Source of the DNA: Comamonas sp. lk
Lineage (GTDB): Bacteria > Pseudomonadota > Gammaproteobacteria > Burkholderiales > Burkholderiaceae_C
Reading direction: 5' to 3'
NCBI GenBank assembly: GCA_945875225.1
Contig: CAMCJY010000021.1
Coordinates: 1-14,161, forward strand
Length of the DNA stretch: 14,161 bases
The notes below the pieces were generated by a model that did no database searches, was not told where the DNA came from, and worked only from the letters and a program-made list of their open reading frames with translations. The position numbers were made by a program, and so were the translations under genes. Positions 6,338 to 13,908 of the stretch are shown here, piece after piece. Positions within the stretch are counted from its first letter, which is position 1. Each line of letters opens with the position of its first letter.

Positions 6338-8032
6338 TTACGTTTGGTGGCGCAGGCTTGACAAGGTGGCGCCGGGGCTGATGTATTCCGGATCGGTCAG
6401 TACATGAATCAGCGTAGGCCCACGGGCTGAGAAGCCTTGCAAGATGGCCGCTTGCAGTTCGGCCACACTGTGCGCGCGCAGGCCCTGGGCACCAAAGGCG
6501 CGGGCCAGGGCGGCGAAGTCCGGGTTGTTGTCCAGCGCTGTGCCGTGGACGCGGCCGGGAAACCATTTTTCTTGGTGCATGCGGATGGTGCCGTACATCT
6601 GGTTGTCAAAAACAACGATCACGATGGACAGCGCCAACTGCACCGCCGTGGCCAGCTCGTGGGAACTCATCATGAAGCATCCGTCGCCCGCCAGACATAG
6701 CACCGGGCGCTGTGGATGCGCCAACTTGGCGCCTATGGCAGCGGGCAGGCCGTAGCCCATGGCGCCGCTGGTGGGTGCAATCTGGCTGCCATAGCTGTGG
6801 TAGCGGAAATAGCGGTGCGCCCAGGCGGCGTAATTGCCCGCGCCGTTGCTGATGATGACATCGTCCGGCAAAGCCTCATTGAGCGCCAACCAGGCTTGTG
6901 CCATATCGATGGTGCCGTCTTGACAGGCGCTGGCCGGACGCGGGCCGCTAAAGGCCTCATAAGCGGCACGCAAGGCCTGCAGATGGGGCGCAAAACGTGC
7001 GGGCAGGCTAGCGGGCACCGTCAGCGCTGCCAGGCTGTGGGCCAAGGCTGGCATGCTGCTCAACATGGCAAGGTGAGGGCGGTACACCCGGCCCAATTCC
7101 TCGGCGCAGGGCATGGCATGCACCAGGGTTTGCTCTGGCTGGGGAATATCGATCAGGCTGTAGCCCTGGCTGGGCACTTCGCCCATGCGGGCGCCTAGCA
7201 AAATCAAGAGGTCCGCCTCTTTGACAGCGCGCAGCAAGCCCGGGTCCGCGCCCAGGCCGAGCAGGCCGACGTAGTGCGGGTCGCCGTGGTCAAACAAATC
7301 CTGCCGCCGAAAGGAGCAAGCCACCGGCAAACCTGTAGCGCGCACAAAGCGCCGCATCGCGGCCACCGCCTGCGCATTCCATCCACTGCCGCCTAGCACC
7401 AGCAGCGGCTTTTGGGCTACCTGTATCCACTGCATCAGCGTCGCCAAATCGCTAGCTTGTGGCGCACTGGCCGGAGCCGCAGCCGCCATTGCAGCGTTTG
7501 GCGGCTGGGCTACCGCTTCGCTCAGCGCGTCTTCGGGCAAGGCCAGCACCACCGGCCCCATGCGCCCCGACAGCGCCGTGTGAAAAGCGCGGTGCACCAT
7601 TTCGCCCATGCGCTCGGCCTGGTCAATCTGCGCCACCCATTTGCTGACCGGACCAAACATGCTGCGGTAGTCCACTTCCTGAAAAGCGCCGCGCTCCATA
7701 AAGCGCCTGCTCACCTGCCCGATAAACAAAATCAGCGGCGTCCCGTCCTGAAAGGCGGTATGCAAGCCAATGGATGCCTGGCTGGCCCCGGGTGCGCGGG
7801 TCACAAAACACACGCCCGGTTTGCCGCTGGCTTTGGCATAGGCCTCGGCCATAAAGGTGGCCGAGCCTTCGTGCCTGCACACGATCAGGCGTACCGTATC
7901 GCGGTGGTCGTACAGCGCATCCATAGCGTCCAAAAAACTTTCGCCGGGCACGCAAAAAACGGTGTCCACGCCCTGGGCGAGCAGGGCGTCTATCAGCAGG
8001 CGCGCGCCTGTACGGTGGGTGAGGGTGGTCAT
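6338..8032 (-). CDS. acetolactate-synthase-like ThDP-dependent enzyme
   Basis: Encodes 564 residues from the ATG at 8032; an upstream start at 8131 would add 33 Arg/Cys/Pro-rich residues unlike the family. An AGGA lies about 11 bases before the chosen ATG. Layout: N-terminal pyrimidine-binding domain (about 5-170) with the activating Glu55 in RHEGSATFMAEAYA; a central domain (about 195-335); and a C-terminal diphosphate-binding domain (about 375-545) with GDG at 449-451 and Asn477, the expected GDG-x25-N spacing. Relatives decarboxylate 2-oxo acids or condense them. No regulatory small subunit (ilvN) or valine-pathway gene is near, so this is more likely a catabolic or unassigned member than the biosynthetic IlvB. 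It is divergent from a solute-receptor gene, which suggests shared regulation. Substrate unknown. Confidence 0.9.
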   Translation of the reverse strand: MTTLTHRTGARLLIDALLAQGVDTVFCVPGESFLDAMDALYDHRDTVRLIVCRHEGSATFMAEAYAKASGKPGVCFVTRAPGASQASIGLHTAFQDGTPLILFIGQVSRRFMERGAFQEVDYRSMFGPVSKWVAQIDQAERMGEMVHRAFHTALSGRMGPVVLALPEDALSEAVAQPPNAAMAAAAPASAPQASDLATLMQWIQVAQKPLLVLGGSGWNAQAVAAMRRFVRATGLPVACSFRRQDLFDHGDPHYVGLLGLGADPGLLRAVKEADLLILLGARMGEVPSQGYSLIDIPQPEQTLVHAMPCAEELGRVYRPHLAMLSSMPALAHSLAALTVPASLPARFAPHLQALRAAYEAFSGPRPASACQDGTIDMAQAWLALNEALPDDVIISNGAGNYAAWAHRYFRYHSYGSQIAPTSGAMGYGLPAAIGAKLAHPQRPVLCLAGDGCFMMSSHELATAVQLALSIVIVVFDNQMYGTIRMHQEKWFPGRVHGTALDNNPDFAALARAFGAQGLRAHSVAELQAAILQGFSARGPTLIHVLTDPEYISPGATLSSLRHQT

Positions 8033-8251
8033 AGGTGCCGGTTCCTGTTCGGGTGCTGCCTGCGGCCTGGCGGGCCTGCGTCTGCTGCAACGGGGGGTGT
8101 TATTGTGGCACCGGCACACTATGATGGGCATCGCGCAGACTTGGCACCAAGCTAGCCGATTCGCGCGGCGCCATTGCTTTACGCCAAGCTAGGCCTTAAA
8201 CGGGTGGGCTTGCAGAGCATCAGTCTGTGTCACCTATGAGGAGAAATGAAT
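8033..8251. promoter_or_regulatory. divergent control region with repeated CCAAGCTAG word
   Basis: The spacer separates the ThDP enzyme and the receptor gene. CCAAGCTAG occurs at 8147-8155 and again at 8184-8192, 37 bases apart in the same orientation. The first copy overlaps the small inverted repeat CTTGG-CA-CCAAG (8140-8151). TATGAT at 8120-8125 on the plus strand is a possible -10 box without a good -35. Inference: binding sites for a regulator acting on one or both genes. Confidence 0.4.
8239..8243 (+). promoter_or_regulatory. ribosome-binding site that selects the receptor start
   Basis: AGGAG lies 8 bases before the ATG at 8252 but only 2 bases before the ATG at 8246. Normal spacing therefore favours the second ATG, removing two residues from the longer reading. 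Confidence 0.7.
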
Positions 8252-9253
8252 ATGTTGCAACGCGTACGCTCTTTAATTTTTTCGCTTTTACCTCTGTTGC
8301 TGGCCGCCACCGCGCCCTTCGCGGCCTGGGCCCAAGGGGCCTGGCCCAACAAGCCGGTAAAAATTGTGGTTCCCTTTGCACCCGGCGGTACCACCGACAT
8401 CCTGGCCCGCGCCGTAGCGCCTGAATTGGCGAAAGCGTTTGGCCAGTCCTTCGTGATTGAAAACAAGGGCGGCGCCGGCGGCAATATCGGCACCGAAATC
8501 GTGGCCCGTGCAGCGCCCGATGGTTACACCTTGCTCATGGGAACGGTGGGCACGCACGGCATCAATAAGTCGCTCTATGCCAAGTTGTCTTACGACCCGC
8601 AAAAAGACTTTGCCCCCATCACCCTGGTCGCCGGAGTGCCCAATGTGATGGTGATGAACGCCGAAAAAGCCAAGGTGCTGGGCATCAACACGGTGCCCGA
8701 TTTCATTGCCTATGCGCGCAAAAATCCGGGTCGTCTCAATATGGCTTCCAGTGGCAACGGCACCTCAATTCATATGGCGGGTGAATTATTTAAGTCCATG
8801 ACCGGCACCTTCATGACGCATATCCCCTACACCGGATCGGCCCCGGCGCTGATGGGACTGGTGTCTGACCAAGTGGACGTGATGTTCGACAATTTGCCCT
8901 CGTCCATGGCCCTCATCAAAGCGGGCAAGCTCAAAGCGTTTGCGGTGACGTCCAACCAGCGTTCGGGCGCGATGCCGGACATGCCTACCATCGAAGAGGC
9001 CGTACCGCTCAAAGGTTTCGAGGCCAGTAGCTGGTTTGGCTTGTTGGCGCCAGCGGGCACGCCGCCCGATATTGTCAAGGCGCTACAGCGCGAAACCGCC
9101 AAAGCCCTGAACTCCCCCGCCATCAAAGAAAAACTGCTGGCCCAAGGTGCGATTCCCAGCGGTAATACGCCCGAAGAATTTGCCGCCCTGATTGACGCGG
9201 AAATTAAAAAATGGGCGCCGGTGGTAAAGAATTCTGGCGCGCGGGTGGACTAG
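8252..9253 (+). CDS. Bug/TctC-family periplasmic solute-binding protein
   Basis: Encodes 333 residues from the ATG at 8252. The signal peptide is residues 1-27 (RVRS, a Leu-rich core, then FAAWA). The mature protein opens with the family signature KPVKIVVPFAPGGTTDILAR (34-53) and continues with VIENKGGAGGNIGTE and AAPDGYTLL, both hallmark segments of Bug receptors. Length fits the family (about 320-330). Such proteins bind carboxylates and similar small anions in the periplasm and feed the tripartite tricarboxylate transporter. No tctA or tctB membrane gene lies in the window, so it is an orphan receptor, common in Burkholderiales. A VOC-fold gene starts 52 bases downstream on the same strand, probably in one operon. 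The ligand cannot be read from sequence. Confidence 0.94.
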   Translation: MLQRVRSLIFSLLPLLLAATAPFAAWAQGAWPNKPVKIVVPFAPGGTTDILARAVAPELAKAFGQSFVIENKGGAGGNIGTEIVARAAPDGYTLLMGTVGTHGINKSLYAKLSYDPQKDFAPITLVAGVPNVMVMNAEKAKVLGINTVPDFIAYARKNPGRLNMASSGNGTSIHMAGELFKSMTGTFMTHIPYTGSAPALMGLVSDQVDVMFDNLPSSMALIKAGKLKAFAVTSNQRSGAMPDMPTIEEAVPLKGFEASSWFGLLAPAGTPPDIVKALQRETAKALNSPAIKEKLLAQGAIPSGNTPEEFAALIDAEIKKWAPVVKNSGARVD

Positions 9254-9305
9254 CTTAGCAATGCACCTCGGCACCAGATAGCGCGCTAGATCATCGGAGA
9301 AAGAA

Positions 9306-9797
9306 ATGCTCAAAGGCCTGCACCACAATGCCTACCGCTGCCGCGATTCAGAAGAAACGCGCAAGTTTTACAGTGATTTTTTAGGCCTGCCGCTGGTGCA
9401 AGCCTTTCAAATCCATGAAACCAAGAGTGGCCGAGCCACCAAGACCTTGCACGCTTTTTATGAAATGGACGATGGCTCGTGTTTGGCGTTTTTTGAAGCG
9501 CCGGACATGCCCTTCGAGTTCAAGGAGCAGCATGATTTTGATCTGCACATCGCGCTGGAGGTAAGCCAGCAAGACCTGCACACCATGTTCGCCAAAGGCA
9601 AGGCAGCGGGTAGGGAGACGCGTGGCATTTCGGACCACGGCTTTATCGATTCCATTTATTTTCGCGACCCCAACGGCTACGTGGTCGAACTTACCGCCAA
9701 GCGCGCCGGGCATGATGCCTATATGCAAGCGGCGCGCGCATCGGCGCAGCAAGCCTTGGCGCAGTGGCAGGCGCAAAAAGCTGCGCCTGCGGCCTAA
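9306..9797 (+). CDS. VOC-superfamily protein (glyoxalase/extradiol dioxygenase fold)
   Basis: Encodes 163 residues. GGAG at 9296-9299, six bases before the ATG, supports the start. It contains two beta-alpha-beta-beta-beta modules: the first opens with LHHNAYRCRDSEETRKFYSDFLGL (4-27), the second with DLHIALEV and ends in YFRDPNGYVVELT (118-130). Candidate metal ligands are His6 (or His7), Glu64, His81 and Glu128, arranged as in metal-dependent VOC enzymes. The C-terminal tail (about 135-163) is Ala/Gln-rich and probably helical. VOC members include lactoylglutathione lyases, ring-cleaving dioxygenases and fosfomycin-resistance enzymes; nothing here settles which. Following the receptor gene so closely, it may act on the imported compound. 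It ends six bases before the convergent HU gene. Confidence 0.9.
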   Translation: MLKGLHHNAYRCRDSEETRKFYSDFLGLPLVQAFQIHETKSGRATKTLHAFYEMDDGSCLAFFEAPDMPFEFKEQHDFDLHIALEVSQQDLHTMFAKGKAAGRETRGISDHGFIDSIYFRDPNGYVVELTAKRAGHDAYMQAARASAQQALAQWQAQKAAPAA

Positions 9798-9820
9798 GAC
9801 GCTTTAGTTCAACGCGTCTT
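9796..9820. terminator. hairpin across the VOC and HU stop codons, possible bidirectional terminator
   Basis: AAGACGC (9796-9802) and GCGTCTT (9814-9820) form a perfect 7-bp stem with an 11-base loop. The structure begins in the VOC stop codon and runs into the last codons of the HU gene. The arms provide short A and T ends but no long T run. Confidence 0.5.
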
Positions 9821-10076
9821 TGAGGGCTTTGCCTGGACGGAAGCGCGGTGCCTTGGAGGCTTTGATTTTGAGCGCTACGCCAGTTTTCGGGTTGCGCCCG
9901 ATGCGTGCTTTGCGCTTGGTTACGCCAAAGGAGCCAAAGCCCACCAAACTCACGGTACCGCCTTTTTTCAGGGTCTTGGTCACTGCCTCAATCATGCTGG
10001 CCAATGCGCGCCCGGCAGCGGCTTTGGAGATGTCGGACTTGGCAGACATGTGCTCAATGAGTTCGGTTTTATTCAC
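9804..10076 (-). CDS. hupB: HU-family histone-like DNA-binding protein
   Basis: Encodes 90 residues, the standard HU length. The start is GTG at 10076, with AAGGAG (10084-10089 on the opposite strand) at 7 bases. The N-terminal helices (1-40) form the dimer base. The signature GFGSFGVTKRKARIGRNPKTG (46-66) marks the DNA-embracing beta arm, with the Pro of RNPKTG that kinks DNA, and the C-terminal helix is short (83-90). It bends and compacts DNA as a dimer. The symbol is given by family similarity; HU and IHF subunits are related, but the arm and length fit HU. The gene stands alone, convergent with the VOC gene. Confidence 0.95.
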   Translation of the reverse strand: MNKTELIEHMSAKSDISKAAAGRALASMIEAVTKTLKKGGTVSLVGFGSFGVTKRKARIGRNPKTGVALKIKASKAPRFRPGKALKDALN

Positions 10077-10343
10077 AGCTTGGCTCCTTAGTTGTTGGTA
10101 GAGGGGAAAATTATTCTATTCCAGCAGGCGCGTTTTGGGGCGTCTTTGTCCGACCAATTTGGCGCTTTTTTGCCCTCTGCCCAATCGCGCTGCAATCCAT
10201 ACTTGCGCAGCTTGGCGCTCTGGTGTGCCCAGGCACTTGCGGCTCGGCAGTCCGTTTACACTGCAAGCCCCACCGGACTTGGCTTGTGCGCAGGCCGTCC
10301 AGCAGGTACTCCACCCCATCCCTAAAGACAGCACATTTCCAAC
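10077..10343. other. divergent spacer between HU and DMT exporter genes
   Basis: This 267-base spacer should hold the promoters of both genes. On the minus strand TAGAAT (10113-10118) is a candidate HU -10 box with no good -35 partner. A small inverted repeat, GTGCC-CA-GGCAC (10225-10236), lies near the middle. I see no tRNA and no supported small gene. Confidence 0.35.
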
Positions 10344-11339
10344 ATGCAACATAAGCCAGTCCAGGGCATTATTTACCTTTGTCTGGGGGTGCTGGTTTTC
10401 TCCTTGCAAGACGCCATCATCAAGCAGGTCAGCGACAGCTACGCCTTGACCGAAGTGGTGTTTATTCGCTCCTGCGTGGCCTCGCCTATTTTGCTGGCAT
10501 TGGTATGGCGCGAGTCGGGCTGGCGTTCCTTGTTTGCCTCCCATCTGGATACGCTGGTGCTGCGCGCGATGGTCATGTTTGGCGCCTACGCGGCCTATTA
10601 CATGGCCTTCCCGGCTTTGCCTTTGGCTGATGCCGTCGCCCTGTATTTCACCGTGCCCTTGTTCGTGACGGCGCTGGCCGGCCCGATGTTGGGCGAGCGC
10701 AATGGCTGGCCGGTTTGGGCTGCGGTCGTGCTGGGTTTTGTCGGCGTGATGGTCATGCTGCAGCCGGGTACCGGCTTGTTCAATCCGGCCGCTTTGCTGT
10801 CCCTGCTGGCGGCCGCGTTTTACGGCCTGGCCATGCTGCTGGCGCGCAAGCATGGCTCCAGCCTGTCGGCGGCGCTAATGGGTTTTTACCAGAACGCGGT
10901 GTTTTTGGTGGGGGCCGGACTGGTGGCTTTGCTGCTGCACTTATTGGGTATTGAGCATGCCGTGCACCCCAGTATTGCCTTTGTGGTGCGGCCGTGGACG
11001 GTGCCCACACTCTTTGACGGTTTGATGATTGGCCTGTGCGGCGTCGTGGCCTCGATCGGCATCATGTTGTTGACCAGTGCCTACCGGGTGGCGCGGGCCA
11101 GCACGGTGACACCTTTTGAGTACACCGGCATCTTATGGGCGCCGCTGTGGGGATTTTTGTTTTTCAATGAAGTACCGCGCGCCACCACGGTCGCAGGCGC
11201 CGCCGTGATTGTGGTGGCCGGACTGATCGCCCTGCGCATGGCCAAGTCGGATGCTGCGCCCGAGGGCCCGTCCGTCGCCGAAGCGAAAGCTCCATCGCCA
11301 GCCCACGCTGCAGTCGATGCAGCCATCAGTGCAAAGTGA
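10344..11339 (+). CDS. DMT-superfamily (EamA) inner-membrane transporter
   Basis: Encodes 331 residues with about ten hydrophobic helices in two EamA repeats (about 7-140 and 150-300). The first opens with QGIIYLCLGVLVFSLQDAIIKQV and contains the LADAVALYFTVPLFV segment found after helix 3-4 in these proteins. The second contains SAYRVARASTVTPFEYTGILWAPLWGFLFFNE. A 30-residue Ala/Pro/Glu-rich cytoplasmic tail follows. Family members export amino acids, nucleobases or other metabolites, or import small solutes; the substrate is not readable. There is no obvious ribosome-binding site before the ATG. A thioredoxin-fold gene begins 7 bases after the stop and is probably co-transcribed. Confidence 0.92.
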   Translation: MQHKPVQGIIYLCLGVLVFSLQDAIIKQVSDSYALTEVVFIRSCVASPILLALVWRESGWRSLFASHLDTLVLRAMVMFGAYAAYYMAFPALPLADAVALYFTVPLFVTALAGPMLGERNGWPVWAAVVLGFVGVMVMLQPGTGLFNPAALLSLLAAAFYGLAMLLARKHGSSLSAALMGFYQNAVFLVGAGLVALLLHLLGIEHAVHPSIAFVVRPWTVPTLFDGLMIGLCGVVASIGIMLLTSAYRVARASTVTPFEYTGILWAPLWGFLFFNEVPRATTVAGAAVIVVAGLIALRMAKSDAAPEGPSVAEAKAPSPAHAAVDAAISAK

Positions 11340-11346
11340 AGCCCTT

Positions 11347-11673
11347 ATGACGCCAGGCACAAATTACGCCGTCTCCGACCTGCAACGCGACAATACAGAC
11401 CGCCTGCAAGGTCTAGCCTTGCTGCAGTTCGGCACCAACTGGTGCGGCCATTGCCAAAACGCCCAAGCGCTGATTGAGTCGGTGATGGCCTCCCGCCCGG
11501 ATGTTGCGCGCTACTGGATTGAAGACGGCCCGGGGCGGCCTCTGGGCCGCTCCTACCGCATCAAACAATGGCCTACGCTGGTGCTATTGCGCAATGGGCA
11601 GGAAGTAGGGCGCTTGGTGCGCCCGCAGGACGCGACGCAATTGCTCGACTTGCTCAAGGCCGCAAGCGCCTAG
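11347..11673 (+). CDS. small thioredoxin-fold protein with CGHC active site
   Basis: Encodes 108 residues from the ATG at 11347, seven bases after the transporter stop; in-frame starts at 11317 and 11329 would overlap that gene and are less likely. The thioredoxin fold is shown by ALLQFGTNWCGHC (redox pair Cys33 and Cys36) and the cis-proline motif QWPTLVLL (Pro76), with a final helix at 95-106. There is no signal peptide or membrane segment, so it is cytoplasmic. The dipeptide between the cysteines is Gly-His, as in protein disulphide isomerases, rather than the Gly-Pro of ordinary thioredoxin, which usually makes the pair more oxidising. The substrate is unknown. The transporter upstream gives no functional hint. 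Confidence 0.88.
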   Translation: MTPGTNYAVSDLQRDNTDRLQGLALLQFGTNWCGHCQNAQALIESVMASRPDVARYWIEDGPGRPLGRSYRIKQWPTLVLLRNGQEVGRLVRPQDATQLLDLLKAASA

Positions 11674-11677
11674 GCGC
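11666..11677. other. 12-bp palindrome over the thioredoxin-like gene's stop codon
   Basis: GCGCCTAGGCGC is a perfect palindrome centred on the TAG stop (11671-11673); the flanking AA and (after GC) TT extend the symmetry loosely. It could nucleate a GC-rich hairpin at the end of the transcript, but no T run follows. Confidence 0.4.
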
Positions 11678-11711
11678 GCTTCGCCCTAGTTAGCAACGCC
11701 CTTCCATCAGA

Positions 11712-11724
11712 GGGGCTTGGCCCC
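11712..11724. terminator. short GC hairpin between convergent genes
   Basis: GGGGC-TTG-GCCCC lies between the thioredoxin-like gene (ends 11673) and the Adhesin_E-like gene (ends 11730). It could help terminate either; there is no T run, so support is modest. Confidence 0.35.
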
Positions 11725-11729
11725 CCGCT

Positions 11730-12131
11730 TTATCGCGCGTTGGTGCAAACGTAATTGAACTGGGCGATATCCAACTCGCCATTGGGCACCGGAAAGTAGT
11801 CCGGTACCGACGTGAAGGTATAGAGCGGATCGCCTTTGCCCAACTTGCCTGCCATGATGACTGTCTTGTCGGTGCGGTGCATGCCTTTGCTGCAGTCAAA
11901 ATTCTTTAGCTCTTTGATGGAATTAAAGTCCACCCAAGAAACAGGCGGTGGGAAGCGTTTTTTTTGCGTTTTCGCGTAGTCGCCCATGATCCAGGCGCTT
12001 GCGATATTGCCACTGCGCCGCATGGACTGCGGGTCCACGTACATAGTGAAGTCGGGCGACTTGCCAATGGCAACCCAATCGGCCCAGGCGTTGCTGGTGG
12101 ACAGCAAGAAAAGCAGTGCAAATCGCAGCAT
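11730..12131 (-). CDS. small exported Adhesin_E-like protein
   Basis: Encodes 133 residues from the ATG at 12131, chosen because AGGAG (12139-12143 on the opposite strand) sits 7 bases upstream; a start at 12149 would put the Shine-Dalgarno inside the gene. Residues 1-17 form a signal peptide (MLRFALLFLLSTSNAWA), cleaved before DWV. The mature part has the pattern of the surface-adhesin E family: a Trp near the start, MYVDPQSMRRSGNIASAWIM, then a Lys-rich loop and VSWVDFNSIKELKNFDCSKG. Two cysteines (FDC and YVC) probably pair. In Haemophilus, protein E binds host matrix proteins, but most environmental homologues are small periplasmic proteins of unknown role. No partner gene is evident. Confidence 0.83.
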   Translation of the reverse strand: MLRFALLFLLSTSNAWADWVAIGKSPDFTMYVDPQSMRRSGNIASAWIMGDYAKTQKKRFPPPVSWVDFNSIKELKNFDCSKGMHRTDKTVIMAGKLGKGDPLYTFTSVPDYFPVPNGELDIAQFNYVCTNAR

Positions 12132-12183
12132 GGTCCGACTCCTGGCCATACAAGACGGCCTGATCTTTCTGGGTTACTGTTAA

Positions 12184-12209
12184 GACGCGCTGCGTTCGCG
12201 CAGCGCGTC
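12184..12209 (-). terminator. strong hairpin after gabD, likely transcription terminator
   Basis: GACGCGCTGCG (12184-12194) and CGCAGCGCGTC (12199-12209) form a perfect 11-bp GC-rich stem closed by a four-base loop. It lies 20 bases after the gabD stop and before the Adhesin_E-like gene, which is transcribed the same way. Only TT and then AACAG follow on the minus strand, so it lacks a classical U tract. Confidence 0.6.
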
Positions 12210-12229
12210 GCGATGATTCAAGCTATGCC

Positions 12230-13708
12230 TTACTTCAAAATGTCGCCGATACACAGGTACTTAATCTCCACGTAGTCGTCGATACCAAAATGCGATCCTT
12301 CGCGGCCCAGTCCGGACTGCTTGACGCCGCCAAAGGGCACATGTTCGGTGGCCAAGATACCGACGTTAATCCCAACCATTCCGTATTCAAGGGCTTCGGC
12401 CACGCGGTAGATGCGGCCGATGTCGCGGCTGTAGAAATAGCTGGCCAGGCCAAATTCAGTTTTGTTGGCCGCATCGATGGCTTGCTGTTCGGTCTCGAAT
12501 TTAAAGATGGGCGCAAACGGGCCAAAGGTTTCTTCGGTGGCGCATTGCATATCGTCGCTCGCACCCGAAATCACGGTGGGCTCAAAGAACTGGCCGCTTA
12601 GGGCCTTGCCCCCGGTTTCCACTTTGCCGCCTTTGGCGATGGCGTCGGCCACATGGCGCGTGACTTTGGCCACGGCAGCATCTTCAATCAGCGGGCCTTG
12701 CACTACGCCGTCTTCAAAGCCATTGCCCACCTTCATAGCCTTGACCTTGGCGGTGAACTTTTTGACGAAGCTGTCATAGACCCCGGCCTGCACATAAAAG
12801 CGGTTGGCGCAGACACAGGTCTGGCCGGCATTGCGGTATTTGCTGGCCATGGCGCCTTCTACGGCGGAGTCCAGATCGGCGTCATCAAACACGATAAAGG
12901 GCGCATTGCCACCCAGCTCTAGCGACATTTTTTTCACCGTCGGTGCGCATTGCGCCATCAAGATGCGGCCCACTTCGGTGGAGCCGGTAAAGCTCAGATG
13001 GCGCACGGTGTCGCTGGCGCAAATCACTTTGCCCACCGCTATCGAATTGTCCGCGTCGGCGGTAATCATATTGAGCACGCCGGCCGGAATACCAGCGCGC
13101 AACGCCAGTTCGGCGGCAGCCAGTGCCGTCAGCGGCGTGAGTTCCGCCGGTTTGATGATGACCGGACAACCCGCGGCCAGCGCAGGAGCCACTTTGCGCG
13201 TGATCATGGCCAGCGGAAAGTTCCAGGGCGTAATAGCTGCGCACACGCCTATGGACTGCTTGATGACCGATAAGCGGCGGTTGTTGTCAAACTGCGGCAG
13301 GGTCTCGCCATTGATGCGCTTGGCCTCTTCAGCAAACCACTCTACAAAGCTGGCGCCGTAAGCGATTTCGCCCTTGGCTTCGGCAAAGGGCTTGCCTTGC
13401 TCGGCCGTCATGATGCGCGCCAGGTCTTCCTGGTTGGCCATCAACAGATCAAACCACTTGCGCAAGATGATGCTGCGTTCTTTACCCGTCTTGTTGCGCC
13501 AGGCCGGCCAGGCGGCATCGGCGGCGGCAATCGCCTGCGTGGCCTGGGCTGGGCCCAAATTAGCGACGTCGGCCAGTTTGGCGCCAGTGGCCGGATCCAG
13601 CACATCAAAGCGGCTGCTACCGACCACCCACTGGCCATTGATGAGCGCATCGGTTTTGAGCAGGCTGGGGTCTTTGAGCAAAAGAAGAGGGGAAGGATTT
13701 TGGGTCAT
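12230..13708 (-). CDS. gabD: succinate-semialdehyde dehydrogenase (NAD(P)+)
   Basis: Encodes 492 residues from the ATG at 13708; an upstream GTG at 13756 would add 16 residues. It is an aldehyde dehydrogenase of GabD type throughout: ALINGQWV near the start, TPWNFP (160-165, catalytic Asn163), IIKPAELTPL (Lys186 for the cofactor), FTGSTEVGR, LELGGN (general base Glu264), and GQTCVCANR with nucleophile Cys298 and the neighbouring Cys300 seen in many GabD enzymes. The C-terminal HVPFGGVKQSGLGREG is also typical. It oxidises succinate semialdehyde to succinate in the cytoplasm, feeding the TCA cycle. No gabT or gabP is adjacent. Instead, an iron-type alcohol dehydrogenase gene diverges from it, pointing to 4-hydroxybutyrate as a possible source of the aldehyde. 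No clear ribosome-binding site is visible. Confidence 0.93.
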   Translation of the reverse strand: MTQNPSPLLLLKDPSLLKTDALINGQWVVGSSRFDVLDPATGAKLADVANLGPAQATQAIAAADAAWPAWRNKTGKERSIILRKWFDLLMANQEDLARIMTAEQGKPFAEAKGEIAYGASFVEWFAEEAKRINGETLPQFDNNRRLSVIKQSIGVCAAITPWNFPLAMITRKVAPALAAGCPVIIKPAELTPLTALAAAELALRAGIPAGVLNMITADADNSIAVGKVICASDTVRHLSFTGSTEVGRILMAQCAPTVKKMSLELGGNAPFIVFDDADLDSAVEGAMASKYRNAGQTCVCANRFYVQAGVYDSFVKKFTAKVKAMKVGNGFEDGVVQGPLIEDAAVAKVTRHVADAIAKGGKVETGGKALSGQFFEPTVISGASDDMQCATEETFGPFAPIFKFETEQQAIDAANKTEFGLASYFYSRDIGRIYRVAEALEYGMVGINVGILATEHVPFGGVKQSGLGREGSHFGIDDYVEIKYLCIGDILK

Positions 13709-13908
13709 GGTGCAGGCAGGCTGGTGATGGGCAAAGGCGGTCAGCGCCTGAGGCACTGACCAAAAACCCCATCATACGACGCCATTTGCGGGCACCTTGG
13801 TGGCAATTTGTCGCGCCCTTAGTACTTGTTTTGCGCGCGAGCGCCTGCGTGTGCCAAACGGGTACAGTGCGCTTTTAGAACCTATGGACCTGGCGGCACG
13901 AGAAATTT
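13709..13908. promoter_or_regulatory. divergent gabD / alcohol-dehydrogenase control region
   Basis: The 200-base spacer should carry both promoters. On the minus strand TATGAT (13771-13776) is a candidate gabD -10 box; on the plus strand TACAGT (13863-13868) is a weak candidate for the other gene. Neither has a good -35 at normal spacing, so activator-dependent promoters are possible. Confidence 0.3.

Noticed and set aside
8033..8131. 33-residue N-terminal extension of the ThDP enzyme
   Set aside because: Arg/Cys/Pro-rich sequence unlike the family, whose conserved part begins right after the ATG at 8032.
7412..8155. 247-codon plus-strand frame opposite the ThDP enzyme
   Set aside because: Shadow of a well-supported enzyme gene in GC-rich DNA; the translation is rich in His, Arg and Ala with no motif.
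10077..10343. Possible tRNA or small RNA in the HU/DMT spacer
   Set aside because: No cloverleaf, no conserved T-loop sequence, and only one small 5-bp inverted repeat.
10116..10853. 245-codon minus-strand frame over the start of the DMT transporter
   Set aside because: Gln/His-rich antisense translation with no domain, opposite a clear membrane protein.
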